The translations under genes and the position numbers were made by a program. Shown piece by piece: positions 16,196 to 25,807 of a stretch of DNA of 64,000 nt; the first letter of the stretch is position 1; every line of letters begins with the position of its first letter. The notes under the pieces are model-generated. The model saw only the letters and a program-made list of their open reading frames with translations, was not told the origin of the DNA and searched no databases. Origin of the DNA: Segatella copri (GTDB taxonomy: Bacteria > Bacteroidota > Bacteroidia > Bacteroidales > Bacteroidaceae); the NCBI RefSeq assembly GCF_019249795.2, contig NZ_CP156891.1:2392501-2456500 (forward strand), in the 5' to 3' direction.

Positions 16196-16226
16196 TTGCA
16201 GGAACCAGAAAAAAGTATTACCTTTG
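16196..16226 (+). promoter_or_regulatory. Promoter of tRNA-Phe
   Basis: TTG at 16196-16198, 20 nt, then TACCTTTG at 16219-16226. It is the mirror image of the tRNA-Pro promoter; both tRNA genes diverge from this 155-bp region. Confidence 0.7.
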
Positions 16227-16261
16227 CACCCGCAAATGATAAATCGCGATTTGTGAAAGTT

Positions 16262-16334
16262 GGTGCCATAGCTCAGTTGGTAGAGCAAAGGACTGAAAAT
16301 CCTTGTGTCCCCGGTTCGATTCCTGGTGGTACCA
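16262..16334 (+). tRNA. tRNA-Phe (anticodon GAA)
   Basis: Acceptor GGTGCCA pairs with TGGTACC (one G-U), D-arm GCTCAGTTGGTAGAGC, anticodon stem AAGGA/TCCTT with loop CTGAAAA giving anticodon GAA, T-arm CCCGG-TTCGATT-CCTGG. The discriminator is A and CCA is not encoded, unlike the neighbouring tRNA-Pro. Confidence 0.95.
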
Positions 16335-16344
16335 CTTCTTTATG

Positions 16345-16380
16345 AGACTGAATCTTCGTAACAGGATTCAGTCTTTTTTT
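16345..16380 (+). terminator. Terminator after tRNA-Phe
   Basis: AGACTGAATC (16345-16354) pairs with GATTCAGTCT (16365-16374) and is followed by a T tract. Confidence 0.85.
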
Positions 16381-16472
16381 ATGCCCTTTTTTATAATACT
16401 CCATTTTACACTTATGAAAACGTTTGCGTAAGAAAAATGCGCCAGGATGTTTTATAATAGCTATTTTTTCAC

Positions 16473-16480
16473 TACTTTTG
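16473..16480 (+). promoter_or_regulatory. -7 element of the pectate lyase operon
   Basis: TACTTTTG followed by CA, 55 bp before the ATG at 16535. The -33 box is weak. Confidence 0.5.
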
Positions 16481-16534
16481 CATTGTAAAAATCAACAACA
16501 AACCAAAAAATTAATCTAACAAACATTCATTAAA

Positions 16535-16891
16535 ATGAAAAAAGCTTATTTATTATTGTTGGCTGGAATGTTGTCTACGGCAGTATTTGCCGGCAGCAAA
16601 CAGACGGTTAAGATTGATGGTCAGGTCATAGAAAAGACTGTCTCAGAGATTACCTTCGATGGCGACAATGTCGTTCTTCAGTATTCAGATAATACATCTG
16701 ATCAGGCAGATATGTTGCTCGTAACCCTTTCTTTCACTTATCAAACTACCGGCATCAGCCAGGTAGAAGGCATTAAGCAGGCATTGCAAGGTAAGGTTTA
16801 TAACCTTCAGGGCCAGTGTGTAGGTTCTTCCCTCCAGGGTTTATCTAAGGGTGTTTATATTATTAATGGTAAGAAAGTAATCATCAAATAA
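16535..16891 (+). CDS. Small secreted protein (118 aa)
   Basis: A clear signal peptide (MKKAYLLLLAGMLSTAVFA) and a short mature domain. No lipobox is present, so it is probably periplasmic or secreted. The C-terminal third (GKVYNLQGQCVG.. LSKGVYIINGKKVIIK) is the kind of end found on many secreted Prevotella/Bacteroidetes proteins and resembles a sorting-domain remnant. It is 18 bp ahead of a pectate lyase gene and shares its promoter. The lyase N-terminus has a similar short strand pattern (V.FEGDKAII against ITFDGDNVVL). I do not recognise a specific family. Confidence 0.75.
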   Translation: MKKAYLLLLAGMLSTAVFAGSKQTVKIDGQVIEKTVSEITFDGDNVVLQYSDNTSDQADMLLVTLSFTYQTTGISQVEGIKQALQGKVYNLQGQCVGSSLQGLSKGVYIINGKKVIIK

Positions 16892-16909
16892 AATAAGGAG
16901 GATTGAACA

Positions 16910-19252
16910 ATGAAGAAAATGGTATTTACTTTGGCTCTCCTCCTGATGAGCTTGAGTGCAGCTTTGGCACAGACAGGGACATTTAAGATTACCCATGCCG
17001 TGGCTCGTAACAGCAAGGTGAACCAGATGTATGTTACCACCAAGTCGGGTGATGTGAAGTATTATAATACTGCAGATTTGACAAGTGTGAAGTTCGAAGG
17101 TGATAAGGCAATCATCGCACCTAAATCAGGTTCAGAGAATGATGAGTATGATGCTTCTGTTCAGAAAATCAGTTTCGCAAAGAAAGTAGAGCAGGGCGAA
17201 AGTGGTGATATTGAAAATCCTGCAGGTGTGATTCAGATTACTGAGGCAAAGGGCTGGCAGGAGTCTGCTTACCTGAAGTGGGCTCCATTCGAGGGCGCTT
17301 CTTCTTATAATGTATATGTAGATGACAAGAAGATTGATGCTCAGCTGGTTCGTCAGTATGCTTCTTACTATCGTGCTGATGTTCTCGGTTTGAAGGCTGG
17401 TACTTATTCTGTAAAGGTTGTTCCTGTAAATGCTGAAGGTACAGAGATTACTGGTGCCAATACAGCTTCTAACTTGGTAGTAAAGAGTTTCAACCGTGAG
17501 GGCTTTGCTCATTTCAAGTATGATGGTGTAGGTGCTTATAATAATGATGGTACTTTGAAGGCTGGTGCTAAGGTTCTGTATATTACAGCCAAGACCGCTA
17601 AGACAGTTTCTACAACCGTCAATACAGGTAAGTCAGAGACTATTACTGGTCTTCAGTCTATTATTGATGCTTATTCTAAAGGTAAGGATAAAACTCCTAT
17701 CGCATTCCGTATCATTGGTAAGGTTAGTCTTTCTGATTTGGATCACATTTCAAGTTCTGCAGAGGGATTGCAGGTTAAGGGAGCTACTATGAATATGACA
17801 TTCGAAGGTGTAGGTGATGATGCTACCGTATATGGCTTCGGCTTCTTGCTTAGAGAGGCAGTGAGTGTAGAGTTCCGTAACTTTGCTATCATGCGTTGCC
17901 TGGATGATGCTATGTCTCTTGATACCAAAAACTCTAATGTGTGGATTCACAACATGGATCTCTTCTATGGTAAAAAGGGTAGTGCTGCCGACCAGGCTAA
18001 GGGTGACGGTACGGTAGATATCAAGGGCGATTCTAAGTATGTTACTGTAGCTTACAACCGCTTCTGGGATAATGGTAAGGCTTCTATGTGTGGTATGAAG
18101 AGTGAAACTGGTGAAAACTGGATTACTTATCATCACAACTGGTTCGACCATTCAGACTCTCGTATGGCTCGCGTTCGTACCATGAGTGTTCACATGTACA
18201 ACAACTACTATCAGCATAATGATGTTTATGGTATTGGTGCAACAAAGGGTTCAAGTGTATTCATGGAGTCTAATTACTTTGATGCTGTTAAGCGTCCTAT
18301 CATGAGCTCTAAGCAAGGAACTGATGCTATGGGTGATGGTACTTTCTCTGGTGAGGATGGTGGTCTGATTAAAGCGTACGGCAATGTATTTGCCAACAAG
18401 CCTGATAACTTCAGCTATATCACATACGCAAACAATAATACAAGTTTTGATGCTTACGAGGTTTCTGCCCCAAGTGAGCAGGTTCCTTCAAGCGTAAAGA
18501 CTTTGGTAGGTGGTACTTCTTACAACAATTTCGATACCAACTCAAGCCTCATGTATGCATACGCTGCAGATAAGGCAGAAGATGTTCCTGCTATTGTAGA
18601 AGGCTTCTATGGCGCAGGTCGTTTGAATCATGGTGATATTGATTTCGTTATTCCTGATGAGACAGTCGTAACAAACGGTCACCAGCAGCCATTGCCTGCT
18701 TTGGCAAGCATTCTTGATGCTTATACTTCTGGTGTTGTTAAAGTGTTCGGTGAGAGCAATGCAACTGGCGAAGGTGGTTCTACAGAAGGTGGCGAAACAG
18801 GTGGTTCTGGCGAAGGTTCTGGTTCTGGTGAAGGTGGTAGCACAGGCGGCTCTACTGGTGGTACAGAAGGTGGTAGCACAGTAACTCCTATTGAGGGTAC
18901 TGTAACATGCAGCTTTACTGTGAACGGAAAAGAGGCTGTTCCTTCTAATAGTGCATTTCTTTTGACAGGTTCAGCTAAGAGTGTAAAAGCAGAAGAAACT
19001 GTTATCGAAGGTACTACTTATTCTGCAAGTCTTAAGATGGAGTCTAATACTGAAGTTTCTTTCACCACATCTCAGAAGATGACTCTGTATGTATATTATG
19101 GTACTTCTGGTACAAAAACTAATGTAAAGGTAGATGGCGTAAAGCAGACAGGAGCTCCTACAACAGTTGTGCTTGAGGCAGGTGCTCATAAGATTACAAA
19201 GGGTGATACAACTACAATCGCTCTCATCAAACTTGTACCTGTAACAGAATAA
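16910..19252 (+). CDS. Pectate lyase (PL1-like) with FnIII-like and C-terminal modules
   Basis: A 780-residue secreted enzyme. Order: signal peptide (1-21), a small N-terminal domain, an FnIII-like module (about 100-195), a parallel beta-helix of the PL1/Pec_lyase_C type (about 205-600), a Gly/Ser/Thr/Glu linker built of GGSTEGGETGGSGEG-like repeats (about 620-665) and a beta-sandwich that may bind carbohydrate. WITYHHNWFDHSDSRMARVR near residue 405-420 carries the PL1 catalytic Arg pattern, and the DAMSLDTKNSNVWIHNMDLF and DIKGDSKYVTVAYNRF strands supply Ca2+-binding acids. It would cut de-esterified homogalacturonan by beta-elimination. It shares an operon with the preceding 118-residue protein and lies before a second lyase. 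Confidence 0.88.
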   Translation: MKKMVFTLALLLMSLSAALAQTGTFKITHAVARNSKVNQMYVTTKSGDVKYYNTADLTSVKFEGDKAIIAPKSGSENDEYDASVQKISFAKKVEQGESGDIENPAGVIQITEAKGWQESAYLKWAPFEGASSYNVYVDDKKIDAQLVRQYASYYRADVLGLKAGTYSVKVVPVNAEGTEITGANTASNLVVKSFNREGFAHFKYDGVGAYNNDGTLKAGAKVLYITAKTAKTVSTTVNTGKSETITGLQSIIDAYSKGKDKTPIAFRIIGKVSLSDLDHISSSAEGLQVKGATMNMTFEGVGDDATVYGFGFLLREAVSVEFRNFAIMRCLDDAMSLDTKNSNVWIHNMDLFYGKKGSAADQAKGDGTVDIKGDSKYVTVAYNRFWDNGKASMCGMKSETGENWITYHHNWFDHSDSRMARVRTMSVHMYNNYYQHNDVYGIGATKGSSVFMESNYFDAVKRPIMSSKQGTDAMGDGTFSGEDGGLIKAYGNVFANKPDNFSYITYANNNTSFDAYEVSAPSEQVPSSVKTLVGGTSYNNFDTNSSLMYAYAADKAEDVPAIVEGFYGAGRLNHGDIDFVIPDETVVTNGHQQPLPALASILDAYTSGVVKVFGESNATGEGGSTEGGETGGSGEGSGSGEGGSTGGSTGGTEGGSTVTPIEGTVTCSFTVNGKEAVPSNSAFLLTGSAKSVKAEETVIEGTTYSASLKMESNTEVSFTTSQKMTLYVYYGTSGTKTNVKVDGVKQTGAPTTVVLEAGAHKITKGDTTTIALIKLVPVTE

Positions 19253-19302
19253 TAAACATGTTTTTCCCAATGAGGGAAGGAAATATAACGTGAAACAAAC
19301 TA

Positions 19303-19338
19303 AGGGCTGTCTTTTCATGATGAGGACAGCCCTTTTTT
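19303..19338 (+). terminator. Terminator after the first pectate lyase
   Basis: GGGCTGTC (19304-19311) pairs with GACAGCCC (19325-19332), followed by TTTTTT. Confidence 0.85.
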
Positions 19339-19374
19339 CTCAAAGAAATAAATTAAATAACAACTAATCCTATA

Positions 19375-20943
19375 ATGAAACAAATAAACTCTACTTTTTC
19401 AGCACAGCTTAAGGCTGTTTGTCGTAAAACTCTCTTGGCTTCTGCTTTCTTCTGTGGATTCTCTATGATGGCAAATGCACAGACCCAGGATGGTCGTGAC
19501 TTCTCTATAGATGGCTTTGCTGCCTATGAAGGCGTTCCTGGTACTAACTGGTTTCGTGCCGGAGGAACTACCGGCGGTGCCGGTGGCAAGGTGGTGAAGG
19601 CTGATAACTTCTCTCAGTTGCAGGCTTATCTCCAGGCAACAGATCCATATATCGTTATCGTTGACCATGATATTACTACAGGTATCAAGTGTTATGTGGA
19701 TGATTTGAGTACCGGTCGTTTGCTTGACGACCAGAGTGGTAAGTCTGGCGTGGAGTCTGTCTATGGCGAGCGCATTATGGTTGCTCCTAATAAGACTTTG
19801 ATTGGCGTGGTGAACCCAACAACAGGTGAGGCACCTCTCTTTTCTCATATCACCTTCGTGATGCAGTCGGTTGATAACATCATTATCCGTAACTGCCGTT
19901 TCACCATGAAGGGCGTTCCTGTGCTCAGAACAGGTGAGAATAAGATTGTGGCTTGGCGTAATGGAGCACAGGTAGAAGTAGGCGACCCTGACTGCATCGG
20001 AATCCAGGCAGATAAGGTAAGTGCCAAGACCAATTGGGGTGGACATATCTGGATAGACCATTGTGAATTCTTCAATGGTGGTGCAGCCAATAAAGACCGC
20101 TATGATGGTTTGCTCGACTGCAAGAATAATGTGCAGTGGATGACATTCAGCTATAATTATTTCCACGATCATGACAAGAGCTGTTTGTGGGGTAAGGGTG
20201 ATTCAGATGTTTATGATAACTGCCGTACCATCTCTTTCCATCATAATTTCTTTGATCAGATCGAAGGCTCCCGTCTTCCTCTCCAGCGTGGTGGTCATGT
20301 ACATTATTATAATAACTATATGCGTGGTTGCGAGGATGGCTGGGATATCCGTACAGGAGCTGTGGCATATGAAGAAGGTTGCTATTTCGAAGATACGAAG
20401 TCGCCTATCCGCTCAGATAGAGGTGGTAGCTTGAATATCTCTAAGGCTGAAGGCTATGATTGTATCTACAAGGGCTGTAACAACTTGATGGAAGGTTATA
20501 CCAATATTGATGGCGCTAAGATTAGCAAGTCTCTTCCTGTAACCAAGACAGATTGGGTTCCTACTCAAACCACATCCTCTTACACCCAGCATTATCTCGA
20601 CAAGACAGTGGATGTTCCTACCATCTGTGAAAAGTATTCTGGTGCAGGTAAGGTAGAAATCTGGAAGGCTTATACTTCTTCACTTCCTACGGTAGATATG
20701 TCTGAACTCGATCATGCCATCAAGAACTACAGCACAGCTAAGACCTACGATGCAGAAGGAAAAGTATTGACAAGTGCTACAACCGGTATTTCCCATACCG
20801 ACATGTTAGCAGAAACCGGCTCCTCTCGCATAGAGTATTATGATTTGGCAGGTTCCCGTCTTTCTGCTCCTCAGAAAGGTATCAATATCGTCAAGAAGGT
20901 GAACCATGATGGACATGTAAGCGTGAAGAAGGTAATTTTCTAA
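19375..20943 (+). CDS. Pectate lyase (PL1)
   Basis: A 522-residue secreted protein with a signal peptide ending SMMANAQ. The beta-helix contains WGGHIWIDHCEFFNGG, DGLLDCKNNVQWMTFSYNYF (Ca2+-site acids) and HHNFFDQIEGSRLPLQRGGHVHYYNNY, where the R-x-P-x-x-R pattern near residue 293-297 is the PL1 active site. It is a single-domain enzyme plus a C-terminal strand set (IEYYDLAGSRLSAPQKGINIVKKV) like the sorting-type end of the 118-residue protein at 16535. A strong terminator on each side makes it its own transcription unit. Together with the galactan locus next door it points to pectin degradation. Confidence 0.92.
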   Translation: MKQINSTFSAQLKAVCRKTLLASAFFCGFSMMANAQTQDGRDFSIDGFAAYEGVPGTNWFRAGGTTGGAGGKVVKADNFSQLQAYLQATDPYIVIVDHDITTGIKCYVDDLSTGRLLDDQSGKSGVESVYGERIMVAPNKTLIGVVNPTTGEAPLFSHITFVMQSVDNIIIRNCRFTMKGVPVLRTGENKIVAWRNGAQVEVGDPDCIGIQADKVSAKTNWGGHIWIDHCEFFNGGAANKDRYDGLLDCKNNVQWMTFSYNYFHDHDKSCLWGKGDSDVYDNCRTISFHHNFFDQIEGSRLPLQRGGHVHYYNNYMRGCEDGWDIRTGAVAYEEGCYFEDTKSPIRSDRGGSLNISKAEGYDCIYKGCNNLMEGYTNIDGAKISKSLPVTKTDWVPTQTTSSYTQHYLDKTVDVPTICEKYSGAGKVEIWKAYTSSLPTVDMSELDHAIKNYSTAKTYDAEGKVLTSATTGISHTDMLAETGSSRIEYYDLAGSRLSAPQKGINIVKKVNHDGHVSVKKVIF

Positions 20944-21009
20944 CGGGAAAGTTTTTACCGGCGAGATATCAGGTAAGAATCTGATAAAGATTCCTGCTTT
21001 TTAAATGAC

Positions 21010-21056
21010 AAAACGGACAAAAGCTAGATAAAGATTTGCTTTTGTCCGTTTTTTCT
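21010..21056 (+). terminator. Terminator after the second pectate lyase
   Basis: A 15-bp perfect stem (21010-21024 with 21038-21052, core ACGGACAAAAGC) with a 13-nt loop and a T-rich tail. Confidence 0.9.
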
Positions 21057-21100
21057 TTATTTTTGTCTGAAATCTGTCTGCTGTTTTTTTCTCTTTTCCC

Positions 21101-21108
21101 TACTTTTG
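21101..21108 (+). promoter_or_regulatory. -7 element of the galactan susC operon
   Basis: TACTTTTG followed by CA, 40 bp before the susC ATG. No clear TTG box is present, which fits a promoter that needs an activator such as the AraC-type regulator at the end of this locus. Confidence 0.55.
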
Positions 21109-21148
21109 CAACCGAAAACAATTTTAAACGCAACCTAAAAGTAAAACA

Positions 21149-24115
21149 ATGAACGCAATCCAGAATTTAGCAAAGAGAAGTTTGCTTCTCGTGGCATTGT
21201 TCGTCATCGGATGTCTGCAACTCATGGCGCAGACAAGAACCATCAAAGGTGAGGTGACTGATGCGCAGAATGGTGAGGCTCTGATTGGCGCCACTGTCAT
21301 AGTGGAAGGCGAAAAGGGCGGTACAGTTACTGATTTTGACGGTAACTTCAGTCTTCAGGTATCTTCTTCAGCCAAGAAGATCAAGGTATCTTATATCGGT
21401 TATATTGATAAGGTACTTTCTATCTCAGACAATATGAAGGTGAAACTCGAATCTGACAGCAAGGCGCTGGCTGATGTCGTGGTCATCGGATATGGTACGG
21501 CAAGAAAGAGTGACCTGACAGGTTCCGTAGCTACCGTGAAATCGAAGGACTTTAATAAAGGTCTCGTTTCTTCTCCAGAACAGTTGATCAACGGTAAGGT
21601 TTCGGGTGTACAGATTATGTCCAACAGTGGTTCTGCCTCTGCCGGCAGTACCATCCGTGTGCGTGGTGGTGCATCTCTTAATGCCAGTAACGACCCTCTT
21701 ATCGTGCTCGATGGTGTGCCATTGGAGCAGGGTGGTATTTCGGGTAACAGCAGCAACTTCCTCAGCATGATCAACCCTTCTGATATCGAGAGCATGACTG
21801 TATTGAAGGATGCTTCTTCTACAGCCATCTATGGTTCCCGTGCATCTAACGGTGTCATTATCATTACCACCAAGAAGGGACAGCAGGGTGCTGTAAAGGT
21901 GAACTTCAATACCACCAACAGTTTGCAGACCCGTGCGCAGATGGTAGATATGCTGAGTCGTGATGAATTTGTGAATGTCATCAACCAGTACGGTACAGAT
22001 AACCAAAAGTCATTGCTCGGTACAGCCAATACCGATTGGAACGATGAGGTTTACCGCACAGCCTTCGGTACAGATAATAACCTCAGCGTGAGCGGCAGCA
22101 TCGACAAGTGGTTGCCATTCCGAGTGTCTGTAGGCTATTACAACCAGAGCGGTCTGGTTCGCAAGGACAATGTAGAGCGCTGGACAGGTAACGTTGTATT
22201 GACTCCTAGCTTCTTCCAGGATCACCTGAAGTTGACCATCAACGCCAAGGGAACGCTTAATAACAACTCATTCAATAATGGTGGCGCTGTATGGGCAGCT
22301 GCCACATTCAACCCAACCATCCCGGTTTATTCCGGCAACGACAAATATGGTGGCTATAATGAGGCACTCGATGCTGATGGCTATCCAGTGAATGCCGGTG
22401 TAAGAAACCCTCGCGGTCTGGTTGATCTGTATGATTCAAAGAGTAAGGTAAGCCGCTTCATCGGTTCTATGGATGTAGATTACAAGGTTCACTTCCTGCC
22501 AGACCTCAAGCTCCATGCTACCGTGGGTGCTGACTATGCCAAGGGCGACGGAACCGTTTATGTTCCTGCCTACGCAGCACAGAGCTACAACAAGGATGAG
22601 TCTTTGGGCGGTAGCGATTACAAGTATGGTCCTCAGAAGAACGAGAACCGCTTGCTTACCCTCTATGCCAACTATGCAAAGTATTTCGAAGATATCAAGA
22701 GTAATGTAGATCTGACAGCCGGTTACGACTACCAGTATTGGAAGAGTACTACACCTCTTTATTATACCAAAAGTGCGGCAGGCACAAACCTGTCAACCGT
22801 AAAGGCTTCAGATTACCGTCATGTAATGTTGTCATATTACGGACGTATCAACTATTCATTCGATGGAAAGTATCTCCTGACGGCTACCGTTCGTCGAGAC
22901 GCATCTTCCCGTTTCTCTAAGGATACCCGTTGGGGTACTTTCCCATCTGTTGCTTTGGGCTGGACTTTGACAGAAGAGCCTTGGTTGAAGAACCAGAAGG
23001 TACTTTCTAACTTGAAACTCCGTGCCAGCTATGGTGTTACCGGTCAGCAGGAAGGTATCGGCAACTACAACTATCTGCCGGTTTATACCTACAGCGTGAC
23101 AGGTGCCGAAGCATTCATCAACGGACAGTATATCAATACTTACCGTCCTGAGGCATACGTATCAGACTTGAAGTGGGAGACTACAACCTCCTGGAACTTC
23201 GGTCTCGATTTCGGATTCCTGGATGGCCGTATCGGTGGTGCCATCGATTTCTATACCCGTAAGACCAAGGACCTGTTGGCATCAGTACCAACAGCAGCAG
23301 GTACCAACTTCTCAAAGACTATCCTTACCAACGTAGGTAATGTGGACAGCAAGGGTATTGAGGTTTCTCTGAATGCAACCCCTATCCAGACCAAGGACTG
23401 GGAGTGGAACCTGAGCTATAACTTTACCTGGCAGAACATGAAGGTGAAGAACCTTTCATTGATAAAGGGTGGAAGCCAGACCAACGTGAAGGTAGGTCCA
23501 TCTATCGATGCTTACCAGTTCCAGGTACTCTCTGAGGGATATGAGCCATACATGTTCTATGTGTATCATCAGCTCTACGACTCAAAGACAGGCAAGCCTA
23601 TCGAGGGTGCTTATGCCGATTTGAACAATGATGGCGAAATCAATGAGTCAGATCTCTACCGCTATCATTCTCCAGCCCCTAAGTACATCATGGGCTTGAG
23701 TACATCTTTGAGATACAAGCAGCTGACACTCGGTATGAGTTTCCGTGCCAACATCGACAACTATGTATACAACGGCATGGGTATGAGTACAGGTGCTTTT
23801 GAGACAGTAAGCTACAACAACTCACAACTCAACAACCTCAATACCAGCTTCCTGAAGACAGGTTTCAAGACCCGTCAGTATCTCTCTGATTACTACGTAG
23901 AGAATGCTTCGTTCCTGAAACTCGACAACCTGAGTTTGAGTTACAATGTAGGCAAGATCAACAAGTGGGCTTCGCTCACCGTATCTGCGATGGTACAGAA
24001 TGTATTCACCATCACCGGTTACTCAGGTACAGATCCTGAGGTGCCAAACGGAATGGACAACTCATTCTATCCACGTCCTCGCACTTACTCAGTAAGCCTC
24101 GGACTTCAGTTCTAA
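21149..24115 (+). CDS. SusC/RagA-family TonB-linked outer membrane transporter (galactan locus)
   Basis: A 988-residue outer-membrane transporter. After a signal peptide (to about residue 27, LMAQ) comes a CarboxypepD-reg-like domain (TIKGEVTDAQNGEALIGATV.., about 30-105), the SusC signature VVIGYGTARKSDLTGSVA (TonB-box-proximal), the plug (about 125-240, with SIRGG-like TIRVRGGASL and VLKDASSTAIYGSRASNGV) and a 22-strand barrel ending in SLGLQF. It imports oligosaccharides with a SusD lid, powered by TonB. The following genes (SusD, surface binding protein, GH53, GH2) predict beta-1,4-galacto-oligosaccharides from pectic galactan as cargo. Confidence 0.95.
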   Translation: MNAIQNLAKRSLLLVALFVIGCLQLMAQTRTIKGEVTDAQNGEALIGATVIVEGEKGGTVTDFDGNFSLQVSSSAKKIKVSYIGYIDKVLSISDNMKVKLESDSKALADVVVIGYGTARKSDLTGSVATVKSKDFNKGLVSSPEQLINGKVSGVQIMSNSGSASAGSTIRVRGGASLNASNDPLIVLDGVPLEQGGISGNSSNFLSMINPSDIESMTVLKDASSTAIYGSRASNGVIIITTKKGQQGAVKVNFNTTNSLQTRAQMVDMLSRDEFVNVINQYGTDNQKSLLGTANTDWNDEVYRTAFGTDNNLSVSGSIDKWLPFRVSVGYYNQSGLVRKDNVERWTGNVVLTPSFFQDHLKLTINAKGTLNNNSFNNGGAVWAAATFNPTIPVYSGNDKYGGYNEALDADGYPVNAGVRNPRGLVDLYDSKSKVSRFIGSMDVDYKVHFLPDLKLHATVGADYAKGDGTVYVPAYAAQSYNKDESLGGSDYKYGPQKNENRLLTLYANYAKYFEDIKSNVDLTAGYDYQYWKSTTPLYYTKSAAGTNLSTVKASDYRHVMLSYYGRINYSFDGKYLLTATVRRDASSRFSKDTRWGTFPSVALGWTLTEEPWLKNQKVLSNLKLRASYGVTGQQEGIGNYNYLPVYTYSVTGAEAFINGQYINTYRPEAYVSDLKWETTTSWNFGLDFGFLDGRIGGAIDFYTRKTKDLLASVPTAAGTNFSKTILTNVGNVDSKGIEVSLNATPIQTKDWEWNLSYNFTWQNMKVKNLSLIKGGSQTNVKVGPSIDAYQFQVLSEGYEPYMFYVYHQLYDSKTGKPIEGAYADLNNDGEINESDLYRYHSPAPKYIMGLSTSLRYKQLTLGMSFRANIDNYVYNGMGMSTGAFETVSYNNSQLNNLNTSFLKTGFKTRQYLSDYYVENASFLKLDNLSLSYNVGKINKWASLTVSAMVQNVFTITGYSGTDPEVPNGMDNSFYPRPRTYSVSLGLQF

Positions 24116-24133
24116 CAATCAAAACAGATAACA

Positions 24134-25795
24134 ATGAAACTTAAGAATATATTATATAGTATGATGATGGGAACAGCGGTGCTGACAGGCACTACCAGCT
24201 GTGTTTCCGATCTTGACCAATATCCTCATACAGAGACAACCTCTAAGGATGTTTATACCTCGCTTGCCAATTATGAGGCTGTGCTGGGTAAGATTTACGC
24301 TGCCATGGTGACTAGCGGTCAGGGCAAGGGCGGCGATAATAAGGATATGGAATCCGTATTGAACGGCGGCAGTGGCTTCGACTACATGCGTATGTTTATC
24401 AATATGCAGGAGTGTGGTACCGATGAATTTGCCTCTACCTGGCTGACAGGTGAGCAGACTACGGGTCTTACTTATCTCTCCTGGGATGCTAACGATGCCT
24501 GGGTATCAGATATGTATTATCGTATCTACTACAACATCGCCCTCTGCAACGAGTTCCTCCGCAATGCCAATAATGCCAATTTCTCAGGTGCTGATGCTGA
24601 GAAGATGAAGGAGTATAAGGCTGAAGTCCGTTTTATGCGCGCTCTGTTCTATTACCATGCCCTCGATTTCTATCGCAACATTCCGATGGTGACAGAGAAC
24701 GACCCTGTGGGCAGCTACATTCCTCCTCGTTATACTCCTCAGCAGACATTTGATTATATTGAGAGCGAGTTGAAGGATTGTGTAGGTGATATGCTTCCAG
24801 CATCCACCTGTCCTTACGGTCAGGCTTCTCAGGGTGCTGCCTATACCTTGCTTGCCAAGCTTTATCTGAACAGCGAGGTTTATACCGGCGTTGCCAAGTA
24901 TGCCGAGTGCAAGGAGGCTTGTGAGAAGGTGATGGATATGGGCTACTCTTTGGAGTCTGATTACAGCAAGCTCTTCAATGCTGATAATGATAAGCGTACC
25001 AACGAAATTATCTTCGCCTTGCCGGTAAGTGCTGAGCATACTGTAAGCTGGGGTTCTTCTACCTATCTGGTTTGTGGACAGGTAAGTATGTCGAATGCCA
25101 ACCAGAATGTAGCCGATTATGGTGTAACTGCCGGCTGGAGTGAATTCCGTCTTCGTCCTGAGTTCGTGGATAAGTTTACCCAGACCGATATTGATGGCAA
25201 TGGTGACAAGCGTTGCAAGTTCTTTACCAATGGTCAGAGCAAGGATGTAACCAGCATGACCGATGAAACCGCTGGCTATCTTTCTGAGAAATGGAGTAAC
25301 CTGAAGGATGATGGAACCACTGCATCCAATACAGGAGATGCAGGTGTGGATACCGATTTCCCTCTCTTCCGTTTGGCTGATGTCTATCTGATGTATGCCG
25401 AGTGCGTGGTTCGTCTGCATAATGACTGGGATAACTGGGCTGGTGGTAGTGATGCTGCAGATCCTGACGTGATTGCTTCCCGCAAGCAGGGTGCTATCTA
25501 TTGGATCAACCAGCTTCGTGAGCGCTCTCATGCTTCTGATGTATGGGCAAGCAACTTTGCCAACGATGATGAGTTCCTCCAGTTCATCCTCGATGAGCGT
25601 GCCCGTGAACTCTATCATGAAGGTTATCGCCGTACTGACCTGATTCGCTATGGTCAGTTTACTACTAATAAGTACATCTGGCAGTGGAAGGGTGGTGTCC
25701 ACGATGGACAGGCAGTGGATAGCAAGTACAACATCTATCCAATTCCTAACACCGAGCTTACCGCAAATCCAAATCTTCATAACGACAACTATTAA
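24134..25795 (+). CDS. SusD/RagB-family surface lipoprotein (galactan locus)
   Basis: A 553-residue lipoprotein with lipobox TTSC at about residue 23. The helical TPR-like scaffold typical of SusD is visible (EYKAEVRFMRALFYYHALDFYRNIPMV, and the conserved late block DDEFLQFILDERARELYHEGYRRTDLIRYGQF). The C-terminal YPIPNTELTANPNLHNDNY is the family ending. It forms the hinged lid of the SusC channel and binds glycan at the cell surface. It starts 19 bp after susC, a standard operon arrangement. Confidence 0.95.
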   Translation: MKLKNILYSMMMGTAVLTGTTSCVSDLDQYPHTETTSKDVYTSLANYEAVLGKIYAAMVTSGQGKGGDNKDMESVLNGGSGFDYMRMFINMQECGTDEFASTWLTGEQTTGLTYLSWDANDAWVSDMYYRIYYNIALCNEFLRNANNANFSGADAEKMKEYKAEVRFMRALFYYHALDFYRNIPMVTENDPVGSYIPPRYTPQQTFDYIESELKDCVGDMLPASTCPYGQASQGAAYTLLAKLYLNSEVYTGVAKYAECKEACEKVMDMGYSLESDYSKLFNADNDKRTNEIIFALPVSAEHTVSWGSSTYLVCGQVSMSNANQNVADYGVTAGWSEFRLRPEFVDKFTQTDIDGNGDKRCKFFTNGQSKDVTSMTDETAGYLSEKWSNLKDDGTTASNTGDAGVDTDFPLFRLADVYLMYAECVVRLHNDWDNWAGGSDAADPDVIASRKQGAIYWINQLRERSHASDVWASNFANDDEFLQFILDERARELYHEGYRRTDLIRYGQFTTNKYIWQWKGGVHDGQAVDSKYNIYPIPNTELTANPNLHNDNY

Positions 25796-25807
25796 TAGGA
25801 TAAAAGA

